From: Actinomadura physcomitrii
Lineage (GTDB): Bacteria; Actinomycetota; Actinomycetes; Streptosporangiales; Streptosporangiaceae
NCBI RefSeq assembly: GCF_008923205.2
Contig: NZ_WBMS02000001.1
Location: 377,610 to 430,646, forward strand
DNA length: 53,037 nucleotides
Reading direction: 5' to 3'
Position numbers and translations under genes: made by a program. The notes beneath the pieces were generated by a model. That model saw nothing but the letters and a program-made list of their open reading frames with translations, searched no databases and was not told the origin of the DNA. Positions 1-7,974 of this stretch are shown here, piece after piece. Positions within the stretch are counted from its first letter, which is position 1. Each line of letters begins with the position of its first letter.

Positions 1-90
1 CCCCCCCCCCCCCCCCCCACCCGGGGTGTTTGGGGGGGGGGTGTGGTGTTCCCCGGGCGCCCCCCCCCCCCCCCCCGCCACAAGTCAGCG
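1..90. repeat. G/C-homopolymer element, right part
   Basis: Long C and G tracts fill the window edge and end in CGCCACAAGTCA at 76-87. The identical 12-mer closes a similar G/C-tract element at 34622-34633. Here it lies directly 3' of the minus-strand CYTH/CHAD stop codon. The left part is outside the window. The homopolymer lengths may contain sequencing error. Confidence 0.6.
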
Positions 91-1608
91 TCAGAAGGCG
101 GGGCCTAGGGTCTGGGACCAGGTGACCGGTAGGTGGGCTTGGGCGGTTTCCGCCTCGCAGCGCTCCCAGCCGTACAGGACGCCCAGGTCGAACGCCTCGG
201 AGGTGTTCCGTGCGCGCGCGGCGGCGGCCTTGAGGTGCTCCATCGCGATGACGCCGTCCTGGTAGCCGCCCAGCACCTCCTGGATGCGCTTGGCGTCCTT
301 CGCCACCCGCTTGGCCGCCACCCCCAGAACGGGGATGGCGAGTTCGGCGGCGTACCGCGCGCGCTTGGCCGCCTTACGGGTCTCGTGGCGCGCGACCTCC
401 GCGTCCTCGGCGATCGCTATGGACGCGTACGCGCGCGCCATGCGGTCCCATGACCGCGTCACCAGGCCGGGCAGTTCCTTGCGCGCCTTGCGCTCGGCCG
501 CCTGCCCCAGCGGCGGCTCCGCGATGAGACGATCCAGCTCGTCCAGCAACGCGAAGTACCGGGGCTCCTTGAGGGCCGCGTTCATCCGCCTGTAGGCGGC
601 GCGCTCCTGGCGGGCCAGATCTTCCAGCCACATGGGGGTCGCGCCGCCGAGCCGCTCCTGGAACCGCATCCGCAGCACCTCCAGGTCGCGGACCTCGCCC
701 AGCACCGCCGCGAGCCACCGCAGCTCCGGCCCGAGCGGCTCCGTGCGCTCCTCCGCCAGGACGGGCCGGTACGCCTTCAGCGTGCTGCGGATCCGGCGGA
801 CCGCCACCCGCATCCGGTGCACGGCGTCCTCCTCGCCCAGCCGCGCCTTCGGGTCGAACCGCATGACGGCCTCGACCTGCGCCGCGAGATACGCCATCAC
901 CGCGTCGCCCGTCGTCGCCGGGCCCTTCCCGTTGTCGATCGCCGCCACCAGCCGCGCCTTGCGCGCCGCCCGCGCGCGCGCCGCCTGCGGCGGCTCGATC
1001 GCCCCGCCCAGCAGCCGGCCGAGCTTCGACGACGACTTCGACCGCCGCGCCCCCGCCTTCCGCAGCCGCTTTCCCGCCGCCTTCAGCAGCTCAGCGGTCC
1101 CGGTGCCGAGCTCGACCTCGATCTCCCGCCAGCGCCGCGCCGGGGCGTCCGCCTCGGGGTCCTGCCGGATGTCCCGGCCCGTCACCAGGTCGTCGGCGAC
1201 CTCGGCGACCAGCGCGCCGTCGCCCGCGTACAGCCGGACGACGGTCCGCCGCGTCTCCAGCGTCGCCACCGGACGCAGCGGCTCGCCGCGCGTGTACGCC
1301 GCGACCAGCGCCGCCAGCCGCGCCGGCACGGCCGCCGGCCGCCCGAGCGGGGCCCGCAGCTCCTCCTTGCCGTCCGGGCCGGCGGGCATCTTCAGGTGCC
1401 AGCCCGCGTCCGTCCCGCCGCGCCGCCGCCGCAGGGTGATCCCGTGCGCGGCCAGCCGCAGGTCGGCCGTGTCGAAATAGCTCGCGTGCAGAGAGAAGGC
1501 CTCTGGTTCGGCCGCCGACGCCACCCCCGGCAGCCCGCCGAGCTCCGGGAGGACGAAATCGGCCCGGGCGTCGTACTTCTGCTCGATCTCCAGATGCCTT
1601 TCGGCCAC
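91..1608 (-). CDS. CYTH and CHAD domain-containing protein
   Basis: The product has about 505 residues. The N-terminal half is a CYTH (triphosphate tunnel metalloenzyme) domain, shown by EIEQKY close to the start and by the later LRRRR and EIEVELG strands. The C-terminal half, from about residue 230, is a CHAD helical domain with the basic, His-containing repeats HRMRVAVRRIRS and HETRKAAKRARY. CHAD domains bind inorganic polyphosphate, and the CYTH fusion suggests polyphosphate or triphosphate handling. I prefer the GTG at 1608 because GAAGGAG lies 6 bases upstream. An ATG at 1674 would add 22 residues with no homology-like content. The enzymatic activity is inferred from the domains only. 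Confidence 0.88.
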   Translation of the reverse strand: MAERHLEIEQKYDARADFVLPELGGLPGVASAAEPEAFSLHASYFDTADLRLAAHGITLRRRRGGTDAGWHLKMPAGPDGKEELRAPLGRPAAVPARLAALVAAYTRGEPLRPVATLETRRTVVRLYAGDGALVAEVADDLVTGRDIRQDPEADAPARRWREIEVELGTGTAELLKAAGKRLRKAGARRSKSSSKLGRLLGGAIEPPQAARARAARKARLVAAIDNGKGPATTGDAVMAYLAAQVEAVMRFDPKARLGEEDAVHRMRVAVRRIRSTLKAYRPVLAEERTEPLGPELRWLAAVLGEVRDLEVLRMRFQERLGGATPMWLEDLARQERAAYRRMNAALKEPRYFALLDELDRLIAEPPLGQAAERKARKELPGLVTRSWDRMARAYASIAIAEDAEVARHETRKAAKRARYAAELAIPVLGVAAKRVAKDAKRIQEVLGGYQDGVIAMEHLKAAAARARNTSEAFDLGVLYGWERCEAETAQAHLPVTWSQTLGPAF

Positions 1609-1731
1609 GACCAGCTCCTTCGGGACGGCTGCAACGGCGGCTTGCACACCCAGATGTCCACCATTCCACGCCAAGATGAACGGAAAGGAAATTCTCAGCG
1701 GCCTGCAATCCGTCCCGGGCCTTCCTCCGTG

Positions 1732-2167
1732 CTAGCGCCCTCCCGCCTCCGCGCGGGGCGTGGCGGGCAGCGTGAGGCTGCCGGGCAGGGCGGCCATGGC
1801 GTCGCGGACCCGGGCGGCGAGCCCGGCCGCCGACGGCGGGTCGGCCGCCTCGGCGGCCCATCCGCCGAGGGCGTGCCGCCACGCCGCGACCAGCATGTCG
1901 CCCGCGAGGCGGGGCCGCGCGTCGTCCGGCAGGTCGAGCCGGCGGTGCAGGACGTCCAGGACGGACCGGAGGGTGTCCTCGCAGAAGTGCAGGCCGTGCG
2001 CGTCCATCGACGGCGTCACCTGCAGCAGCCGGTAGCTGCTCCGCGCCCGGCTCGCCCACGTCTTGTCCCACCACGACCGACGCCGGATCGACGACCTTCT
2101 CCTCGTCCGCCAGCAGGGCCAGGACCGCGGGCAGATCGGCACGCGTCGCCGGACGCACACGAGGCAT
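1732..2167 (-). pseudogene. TetR C-terminal / GNAT N-terminal mosaic remnant
   Basis: Two unrelated fragments are joined in different frames. From 2167 down to about 2070 the frame reads MPRVRPATRADLPAVLALLA, the typical first strand and helix of a GNAT acetyltransferase. From about 2050 down to 1732 another frame reads SSYRLLQVTPSMDAHG and LHFCEDTLRSVLDVL followed by a helical tail, which resembles the C-terminal ligand domain of a TetR regulator without its DNA-binding half. Neither part is complete. A deletion fusing two neighbouring genes explains the arrangement best. Family assignments rest on pattern recognition. Confidence 0.55.
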
Positions 2168-2270
2168 GGCGCCGACGCTACCGCGCTGGAACGCGTCGCT
2201 CCCCAGCCGGTCACTTCACCCGTCCCGCGGTGTCAGTACAGGTGACAGCGACCCGAAGAAGGGACCAGCG

Positions 2271-2582
2271 ATGCAGGAGATCAACATCGTGCGGTACGAG
2301 GCCCGCCCCGAGCGCGCCGACGAGAACCAGCGGCTGATCGAAAACGTCATGGCGGAGCTGGGGCGCGACGACCCCGGCGGCGTCCGCTACACCGCGTTCC
2401 GCCTGGACGGCGACGCGTTCCTGCACATCGTGGTCAGCGAGGACGGCCGCGACGTCCTTCCGTCCGCTCCTGCCTTCCAGGAGTTCCAGCGCGAAATCGG
2501 GGACCGCGTGATTCCCGGCACCCTCACCCGGACCCGCGCCACCCAGGTGGGCGCCTACGGTTTCGCGGCCGCGGCGGTCTGA
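2271..2582 (+). CDS. small ABM-like (dimeric alpha/beta barrel) protein
   Basis: The product has 103 residues. The order of strands and helices (INIVRYEARPERADENQRLI, then a YTAFRLDGDAFLHIV strand, then EFQREIGDRV) resembles the ferredoxin-like dimeric barrel of antibiotic-biosynthesis-monooxygenase proteins. No catalytic residue can be assigned. The start at 2271 has AAGAAGGGA upstream. The gene points at the convergent HNH nuclease gene and is separated from it by a hairpin at 2595-2618. Its function is unknown. Confidence 0.65.
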   Translation: MQEINIVRYEARPERADENQRLIENVMAELGRDDPGGVRYTAFRLDGDAFLHIVVSEDGRDVLPSAPAFQEFQREIGDRVIPGTLTRTRATQVGAYGFAAAAV

Positions 2583-2594
2583 CCGCCCGGCACG

Positions 2595-2618
2595 GGGTGC
2601 GGGCGGAGGCCCGCACCC
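2595..2618. terminator. bidirectional hairpin terminator
   Basis: A perfect 10-bp stem, GGGTGCGGGC with GCCCGCACCC, closes a GGAG loop. It lies between the convergent genes ending at 2582 and 2631. No U-tract follows, as is common in actinomycetes. Confidence 0.7.
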
Positions 2619-2630
2619 TGTGCGCCGCGG

Positions 2631-3260
2631 TCAGCAGCCGTTGAGCATCGAGGTGAGCGCGCTCTTCTCCGCGCTGTCCACGGTGAGGTCGTAGTACCAC
2701 TTCACCTGGACCCAAGCGCGCGCGTACGTGCAGCGGAAGGCGGTGCGGGACGGCTGCCACTCGGCGGGGTCCTTGTCGCCCTTGGCCTGGTTGACGTTGT
2801 CGGTGACCGCCCACAGTTCGGGGCCGCCGAGGTCGTTGGCGTAGTCCTGGCGGTGCGCGGTCGTCCAGGCCCAGGCGCCGGACGCCCAAGCCTCGGCGAG
2901 CGGCACCATGTGGTCGATGTCCAGATCGGCCGGGTCGGTCCAGGTGGCGCCGTCGTACGGCGAGTACCAGGACCCGGACGTCGGGTAGCAGGAGGAGTCG
3001 GTGCCCACGTTCGTCCCGTCCCGTTTGAGCACCGTCTCCCGCGTGTTGCAGGCGCCGGAGATGGTGATCCAGTGGGGGAACAGCGAGCGGTCGTAGGTGC
3101 TGGCGTGCGATTCGGCGGCCACGGTCAGCTCACCGAGCCGGGTGCGGGCCGTGTCGGCGGACGGGATGTTCGGCGGGGTCGCGGACGCCGGTGCCTGCAC
3201 GGCGACGAGCAGTGCGCCCACCAGCGCCGCCGGCAGCAGGAACAGGAGCAGACGTCGCAT
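2631..3260 (-). CDS. secreted HNH endonuclease family protein (DUF1524-like)
   Basis: The product has 209 residues. A basic start MRRLLLFLLP, a hydrophobic stretch and ASA form a signal peptide cleaved near residue 28, so the enzyme should act outside the cell. The motif DIDHMVPLAEAWASGAW gives the metal and base residues of the HNH/beta-beta-alpha-metal fold, and VTDNVNQAKGDKDPAEWQP gives the conserved Asn and the K-D-P-x-x-W block of this secreted actinobacterial family. Cys pairs (SGACN, SSCYP, FRCTY, LNGC) are probably disulfides. I chose the start at 3260 over 3287 because the signal peptide then begins normally. A role in extracellular DNA scavenging is inferred. Confidence 0.85.
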   Translation of the reverse strand: MRRLLLFLLPAALVGALLVAVQAPASATPPNIPSADTARTRLGELTVAAESHASTYDRSLFPHWITISGACNTRETVLKRDGTNVGTDSSCYPTSGSWYSPYDGATWTDPADLDIDHMVPLAEAWASGAWAWTTAHRQDYANDLGGPELWAVTDNVNQAKGDKDPAEWQPSRTAFRCTYARAWVQVKWYYDLTVDSAEKSALTSMLNGC

Positions 3261-3339
3261 CGAGGATGCCCTTCTGCGGCCGCCCACCGGCGGGGATCGG
3301 ACTCCCCGAACAGGGCACGGGGACGACAGCCCCGATACC

Positions 3340-4176
3340 GTGACATTCAGGACAACTCAGTTAAATATCACTGATTGCCCAGAACGCACCCCCGCCTTGG
3401 TAGAAACCTGTCGACCCCTCCCCCCACCTGCGCCGACATCGCCCCGTCCCGCCCCCGCGCCGCAAGAATTCACCGGCCCCTGCCGACGCATTAACGCGGC
3501 ATTCCCCGTCCTCACCTGGACAACGGGCCATGTCAATTCGGGCGAAGAGGCGCCTAGCGGGCTCGTCACGTCACCCGCAGCGCTCCGCGTCGCTGCCAAA
3601 GCCGGTGAGAAGGACCACGCGGGTCTCATCACGAGGATGTCCGAGATCGGACGCGCGGTCTCCGGCTCCATCCCGGCCGACGTCGCCAACGGAAAGCACT
3701 GGACCTATCCGTTCAACACACGCACCGACGAGCAGTACCTCGCCTGGGAGGACTTCGATTCCCTGCACAATCGCCTGCTGACCGTCCGGGTGACGCGCGA
3801 GACGAGCATCACCGAGGCGAAGGCCGAGGCCTCCTACGTTGAGAACGAGCTCGCGGACGACCACGTCCGCGAGGGCCGGCAGGTCGTGGACACCGGTCCC
3901 GTCAAGGAGATCACGCACCTCGCGGACGAATGCATGAGCTTCCGGATAGCGCGCGAGAACGCCCCGAGGGCGATCCCCGGACCCGGCGGCTTCGCCTATT
4001 CGATGGGCGGCCGCTACTTGTACTGCCGCGTCATGAACGTCGACATCGTCGTCGACTGGGAAGGCTTCGACTACTCCCGCCCCGGCGCCCTGGACGCGGG
4101 CATAGGACTGGACGACATCTCCGCCGAGCACGACGTAGAACGAATAGCCCGCGCCATAGCGACAGCCTTACACTAA
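3340..4176 (+). CDS. hypothetical protein, 5' end uncertain
   Basis: The frame is clearly coding from about 3470, with FTGPCRRINAAFPV, ADECMSFRIARE and GRYLYCRVMNVDIVVDWEG, and ends with an amphipathic helix VERIARAIATALH. Three Cys residues and the strand pattern recall exported lipoproteins. No signal peptide or lipobox can be found in frame, and no start has a convincing ribosome binding site. In-frame candidates are GTG 3340, TTG 3400 and ATG 3637. The sequence upstream of about 3470 is less GC-rich than usual here, so the gene may have lost its 5' end. Its function is unknown. Confidence 0.45.
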   Translation: MTFRTTQLNITDCPERTPALVETCRPLPPPAPTSPRPAPAPQEFTGPCRRINAAFPVLTWTTGHVNSGEEAPSGLVTSPAALRVAAKAGEKDHAGLITRMSEIGRAVSGSIPADVANGKHWTYPFNTRTDEQYLAWEDFDSLHNRLLTVRVTRETSITEAKAEASYVENELADDHVREGRQVVDTGPVKEITHLADECMSFRIARENAPRAIPGPGGFAYSMGGRYLYCRVMNVDIVVDWEGFDYSRPGALDAGIGLDDISAEHDVERIARAIATALH

Positions 4177-4190
4177 GCAGCGCCGTCCGC

Positions 4191-4700
4191 TCAGTGGAGG
4201 ATGCCGGCCATTCGGTGACGGCAGGGTGTCCGGGGTAGCGGGTTTTCAGGAGCCGGTGGACGTGAGCGATGTCGCGGAGGCTCTTCGTACCGCCCGTCGC
4301 CGCGAGGATGTCGACGGCCGGCCGCAGGTCGGCGACCGCGTGTTCCGGGTCGCCCGCCAGGGCTCGGGCCGCCGCCGCCTTCACGCGGTACCAGGCGACC
4401 CACTCGGACCCGCGGATGCTTTCGGGCATCGCCTGGATGCCGGCGCCGAGGAGGTCGGCGGCGGTGGCGTGCTCTTCCCAGGTACCCGCAGATCAGACCG
4501 CGTTGCATGGTGAGCATCGCGGCACCGTAGAAGTAGAGGCCGTCGGGGTCGGCGCCGCCCCCCTGCCCGGCGAGCACCTCCCCGGCCCGGCCGACGGCGC
4601 GGAGGGACGGGGGCAGGTGCGGCGGGTGACCGTTGGGCTTTCGGGGCGTGTCGACTATGTCGAGCTCGGCGTCGTCGCGGAGGCCTGGGGCGACGGTGGC
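4191..4700 (-). pseudogene. XRE-type regulator remnant (C-terminal TPR-like part)
   Basis: Read on the minus strand, about 4700-4495 encodes PSLRAVGRAGEVLAGQ and LYFYGAAMLTMQRGLICGYL. A one-base shift near 4490 then moves into the frame that reads EEHATAADLLGAGIQAMP and WYRVKAAAARALAGDPE and ends RYPGHPAVTEW. This is the C-terminal helical-repeat tail found in actinomycete helix-turn-helix regulators. The DNA-binding half is missing and the 3' end runs into the convergent gene at 4176. It is a decayed gene. Confidence 0.6.
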
Positions 4701-4819
4701 GCGGTGACATGGGCGTGGTGACGGCGGTCGAGCACCTGGAACGGCTGGCCGTGGAGCTGGACGCGGCGGGCTGGACGGTCGGGCGGCGCTACGACGGGAC
4801 GCCGCTGGTGCGGGTCTCG

Positions 4820-4888
4820 TCGGCCGGGGCGCCGCATATCGGTCGGCCGGGGCGCCGCATATCGGTCGGCCGGGGCGCCGCATATCGG
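4820..4888. repeat. 23-bp perfect tandem repeat, 3 copies
   Basis: Copies lie at 4820-4842, 4843-4865 and 4866-4888. Each begins TCGGCCGGGGCG and ends CATATCGG, with no mismatch among them. The unit length is not a multiple of three, so the copy number decides the reading frame of the surrounding gene. Confidence 0.95.
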
Positions 4889-5030
4889 CGACAGCATAAG
4901 GGTGAAGGACGGGGTGGGCGGGGTGCCATGGTTCGTGTCGTCGTGCGGTGATCCGGTGGCGCCCTGCCATGACGTGCGGCGTGCGTGCGCGAAGCTCGCG
5001 GAGCGAGGTCGCGCCCGCCCAAGAACGGTC

Positions 5031-5058
5031 AGAGGGCGAGCCGCCAGGCGAGCCCTCT
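5031..5058. terminator. hairpin near the 3' end of the GNAT gene
   Basis: AGAGGGC at 5031-5037 pairs with GCCCTCT at 5052-5058. It lies 17 bases beyond the stop of the minus-strand GNAT gene and is a plausible terminator for it. Confidence 0.5.
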
Positions 5059-5074
5059 GGGCCGGGCTTGCAGA

Positions 5075-5542
5075 CTACAGGTGGTACTTCATGCCCATGT
5101 GGGAGGGGCGGAAGCCGATCTTCTGGTAGAAGCGGATCGCGTCGGGGCGCTGGCGGTCGGTGGTGAGCTGGACGACGCGGCAGCCGCGGGCGCGGGCCTG
5201 GTCGATGGCCCAGTTGATCATGGTCTGGCCGAGGCCGCGGCCGCGCTCGTCGGCGGCGATGCGGACGCCCTCGATCTGGGCGCGCTCGCCGCCGGTGTAG
5301 GTGAGGCCGGGGATGTAGGTGAGCTGCAGCGTGCCGGCGACGGTGCCGGCGACGTCCGCCACGATGAGGTGGTTGTTGGGGTCCTTCTCGATGGCGGAGA
5401 AGGCGGCGACGTAGGCGTCGGGGATCTCCTCGGCGAGTGTTTCGCGGGTCGCGCCCAGGGGATCGTCGGCCAGAAGCCGGACGATCTGGGGTAGATCGTC
5501 GACCGTCGCCTCGCGGAAGGTCACTTCTTGATCACGCTGCAC
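5075..5542 (-). CDS. GNAT family N-acetyltransferase
   Basis: The product has 155 residues, the normal length for a single GNAT domain. The acetyl-CoA pyrophosphate loop is VRIAADERGRGLGQTMI at about residues 93-109 (R-G-x-G-L-G), followed by the C-terminal DAIRFYQKIGFRPSHMGMKY strand-helix that usually ends the fold. The substrate is not identifiable. The gene is divergent from the WhiB gene, and the 142-bp gap between them holds a conspicuous double palindrome that may control either gene. Confidence 0.85.
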   Translation of the reverse strand: MQRDQEVTFREATVDDLPQIVRLLADDPLGATRETLAEEIPDAYVAAFSAIEKDPNNHLIVADVAGTVAGTLQLTYIPGLTYTGGERAQIEGVRIAADERGRGLGQTMINWAIDQARARGCRVVQLTTDRQRPDAIRFYQKIGFRPSHMGMKYHL

Positions 5543-5588
5543 GTCACAAGGTTATCCGGACGCTAAGTTGCAATGTTCACAACGACTT

Positions 5589-5613
5589 GTAGTACTACCG
5601 CACGTAGTACTAC
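5589..5613. promoter_or_regulatory. double 10-bp palindrome, candidate operator
   Basis: GTAGTACTAC, itself a perfect palindrome, occurs at 5589-5598 and again at 5604-5613 with 5 bases between. Centre-to-centre spacing is 15 bp. The pair lies between divergent starts at 5542 and 5685 and in a locally AT-richer stretch, as expected of a promoter/operator. The binding factor is unknown. Confidence 0.65.
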
Positions 5614-5684
5614 GTTGGGTGGAGACCACCCCGAGAGCGAACCCGCCGGTGGCCTCCTCACCCATGCCCCGCAGGGAGAAAGCC

Positions 5685-6014
5685 ATGCACAACGACGAGA
5701 ACGAGGAACACTGGACCGACCACGCCATCTGCCGCGGCGCCGACCCCGACCTGTTCTTCCCGATCGGGTACTCGGCGGAGGTGCTGCGGGAGCAGATGGA
5801 CGCGGCGAAGGCCGTCTGCGCGAACTGCCCGGTGAAGGCGGAGTGCCTGGCCTGGGCGCTGCGGGTGGGCGAGCCCGACGGCATCTGGGGCGGGACGACT
5901 CCGGAGGAGCGGCGCTACCTGCGCCGGACGGCGGACGCTCCCGCGCGGCGCCGGCTGCCGGTGATCGTGGTCCGCGGCGACGCGTCCGAGTCCGAGCACG
6001 CCTCCGCCGCCTGA
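5685..6014 (+). CDS. WhiB-family iron-sulfur transcription regulator
   Basis: The product has 109 residues. The four cluster-binding cysteines are in DHAICRGA and in CANCPVKAEC (C-x2-C-x5-C), and the GIWGG turn follows, so all hallmarks of a [4Fe-4S] WhiB-like protein are present. A basic segment (ERRYLRRTADAPARRRLP) follows the turn and probably contacts DNA. The ATG at 5685 has AGGGAGA upstream. WhiB proteins act with the principal sigma factor in development and redox or antibiotic responses. Which subfamily this belongs to cannot be decided from the sequence alone. Confidence 0.93.
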   Translation: MHNDENEEHWTDHAICRGADPDLFFPIGYSAEVLREQMDAAKAVCANCPVKAECLAWALRVGEPDGIWGGTTPEERRYLRRTADAPARRRLPVIVVRGDASESEHASAA

Positions 6015-6045
6015 GCCGGGCCGACCGGTACAACGAAAAGCACGG

Positions 6046-6060
6046 GAAGTGGACTACTTC
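6046..6060. promoter_or_regulatory. inverted repeat upstream of the cupin gene
   Basis: GAAGT-GGACT-ACTTC is an inverted repeat with a 5-bp spacer, placed 32-46 bases before the cupin start codon. It is a possible operator. Confidence 0.4.
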
Positions 6061-6091
6061 ACTGAACCGGTGACGTCCTAGCGTCGGCGGC

Positions 6092-6490
6092 ATGTCCACT
6101 CTCACCACATTGATGCATGAGGTTCCGCCCTTCCTCCCTTCGGGCGCCGAGGCGATGACCGCGACGGTCGAGCTGCCTCCCGGGGACCCGGGCACGCCGC
6201 CGCACCGCCACTCCGGCCCCGTCTTCGGCTACCTGCTCGAAGGCGAAATGATCTTCGAGCTGGAGGGCGGGCCCGAGCGGGTGGCCCGCGCCGGCGAGGC
6301 GTTCTGGGAGCCGGGCGGCGACGCGATCCACTACCAGGCCGCCAACAACCTCGCCGACGGCTGGACCCGCTTCGTCATCGTCATGCTGGGCGTCCCCGGC
6401 GAGCCGATGCTGACCTTCGTCGACGAGGCGGAGCTGCGCGCGCGCCGCGACCGCCGGGCGCCGCGTCCGGCCTCCAGCGCGGAAGCGTGA
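6092..6490 (+). CDS. cupin-domain protein
   Basis: The product has 132 residues. The first cupin motif PPHRHSGPVFGYLLEGE supplies two His and the Glu of a metal site, and the second motif centres on PGGDAIHYQAANN with a further His. It is a single small beta-barrel. The role may be enzyme or ligand sensor and cannot be decided. The collapsed MocR-type regulator gene just downstream on the other strand may once have controlled it. Confidence 0.85.
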   Translation: MSTLTTLMHEVPPFLPSGAEAMTATVELPPGDPGTPPHRHSGPVFGYLLEGEMIFELEGGPERVARAGEAFWEPGGDAIHYQAANNLADGWTRFVIVMLGVPGEPMLTFVDEAELRARRDRRAPRPASSAEA

Positions 6491-6503
6491 TGGCGCACGG
6501 GGT

Positions 6504-6906
6504 TCATCGGGGCGGGGTCTTCGCCTGACCGGTGACCGCGTCGAGGGGTCCGGCCAGGGCGTCCAGGCCGTTGTGCCAGGCGTGCGGGGGAGGGGTGGCG
6601 AAGCCGATGACGAGCGCCGCGCGGTGTGCGGCGGACGCCTCGTGCGCCGGCGACGCGGGTGCCCGATCCGGGCGTGCCCGACAGCCATCCCTCGGCCGTC
6701 AGCTGGGCGTAGACCTGCACGACCGCCCCCCGGGCGATGCCGAGGTCGGAGGCGAGGGTGCGGCTTCCGGGCAGCCGGGTGCCGGGGGCGAGGCGTCCCG
6801 ACCGCACCGCCGCGCGCAGCGCCTCCTCCGGCGCGCGCCCCACGCCGCTGCCGCGCGTGACCTCCAGGTGCAGGTCGAGACCGGGTTCGCGCGCGTCCAA
6901 CGCCAC
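6504..6906 (-). pseudogene. MocR-type (GntR/aminotransferase) regulator, internally deleted
   Basis: The GTG at 6906 has GGAGGAG directly before it. The first about 85 codons encode a GntR winged helix: LAPGTRLPGSRTLASDLG, IARGAVVQVYAQLTAEGW, GTRVA. The frame then degenerates. In another frame, 6640-6504 encodes AALVIGFATPPPHAW and a short tail ending in a stop, which matches the extreme C-terminus of MocR aminotransferase-like domains. About 300 internal residues are missing, so the PLP domain is gone. Confidence 0.65.
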
Positions 6907-6940
6907 CTCCTCCGGACACTGTCTCGCGCCCGGCCGGGGG

Positions 6941-7867
6941 TCAGGGCAGCAGGGCGACCTTGCCGACGACGCGCCGGTTGAGCAGGTCGTCCAACACCTG
7001 CGGCGCGGACGCGAGCGGCTCCGTGCGCGGCGAGACGGGGTCGAGCCGGTCCGCGGCCACCATGGCGAGCAGCTCGTCGAGGAGGGCGCGCTGCTCGGCG
7101 GGGTGCGTCGCGGACCAGGCTCCCCAGTCGACGCCGACGATCGCGCGGTTGCGCAGCAGGACCTGGTTGAGCGGGAGGGACGGGATGTCCCCGGACGCGA
7201 AGCCGATCACGGCATAGCGGCCGCGGTCGCGCAGGGCGCGCAGCGCCGGGTCGGCGAGGGCGCCGCCGACCGGGTCGTAGACGAGGTCGACGCCGCCGTC
7301 CGACCAGGCGCGGGCGGCGGCCTTGACGTCGGTGGGGTCGACGGCGGAGTCGGCGCCCGCGGCGAGGGCCGCCCGGCGCTTCTCCTCCGACGAGGCGACC
7401 GCCAGGACGCGGGCGCCGAGGGCGGTGGCGACCTGGACGGCGGCGAGCCCGACGCCGCCGCCGGCGCCGAGGACCAGGACGGTCTCGCCGGCGGCGAGGC
7501 CGGCGCGGTCGCGGAGGGCGAAGAGCGCGGTGCAGTAGCTCTGGGTGAAGGTGGCGGCGCGCGGGGCGTCCAGCTTGTCCGGGATCGGGACGGCAGCGGC
7601 GGCGGGGACGGCGACGCGGGACGCGAACCCGCCCAGCCCGCACATGGCGAGGACACGCGTCCCGTCCGGGAGCGTGCCGGCGACCTCGCTGCCGGGCACG
7701 AACGGGAGCGGCGGTTTGATCTGGTAGCGGCCCTGGACGAACAGGGCGTCGACGTAGTTGACCCCGGCCGCCTCGACGGCGACCAGGACCTGGCCGGGGC
7801 CGGGCTCGACCGGGGCGGTGTCCTTCACGACGACGGAGCCGAGCTCCTCGCAGATCGCAGTGCGCAT
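6941..7867 (-). CDS. NADPH:quinone oxidoreductase (MDR superfamily)
   Basis: The product has 308 residues. The GroES-like N-terminal half (GPGQVLVAVEAAGVNYVDAL, PFVPGSEVAG) lacks catalytic-zinc ligands. The Rossmann half begins at VLVLGAGGGVGLAAVQVA and contains VYDPVGGALADPAL. This is the quinone-oxidoreductase branch of the medium-chain dehydrogenases, which reduce quinones or enones with NADPH in the cytoplasm. It is divergent from the rhomboid gene. Confidence 0.88.
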   Translation of the reverse strand: MRTAICEELGSVVVKDTAPVEPGPGQVLVAVEAAGVNYVDALFVQGRYQIKPPLPFVPGSEVAGTLPDGTRVLAMCGLGGFASRVAVPAAAAVPIPDKLDAPRAATFTQSYCTALFALRDRAGLAAGETVLVLGAGGGVGLAAVQVATALGARVLAVASSEEKRRAALAAGADSAVDPTDVKAAARAWSDGGVDLVYDPVGGALADPALRALRDRGRYAVIGFASGDIPSLPLNQVLLRNRAIVGVDWGAWSATHPAEQRALLDELLAMVAADRLDPVSPRTEPLASAPQVLDDLLNRRVVGKVALLP

Positions 7868-7974
7868 CCGTCCACTATGCCGGAAACCGAATCACGTTCA
7901 CCATCGGGCACTTCTCCTGGGGCGCGCGCGTTGACCCCGGTGACGGCAGGATCGATCGGTCATACGGTGGCGAC

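Larger units (their letters stand above)
4709..5129 (+). pseudogene. hypothetical gene broken by a 23-bp tandem repeat
   Basis: The first frame from ATG 4709 encodes VEHLERLAVELDAAGW and RRYDGTPLVRVSSAGAPHI, then runs into three copies of a 23-bp unit at 4820-4888 and loses the frame. With only one copy, the frame continues through GDSIRVKDGVGGVPWFVSS and GDPVAPCHDVRRACAKLAE, a coherent small actinomycete protein. The two extra copies add 46 bases, which shifts the frame by one. The 3' end is unclear, since the restored frame stays open to 5129 over the end of the GNAT gene. Its function is unknown. Confidence 0.7.

Noticed and set aside
817..2337. 506-codon plus-strand open frame
   Set aside because: Antisense to CYTH/CHAD and to the remnant region; no recognisable domain.
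4191..4970. 259-codon minus-strand frame as an intact gene
   Set aside because: Only the middle part looks like protein. The N-terminal part is Pro/Arg-rich shadow sequence and the C-terminal similarity is in another frame.
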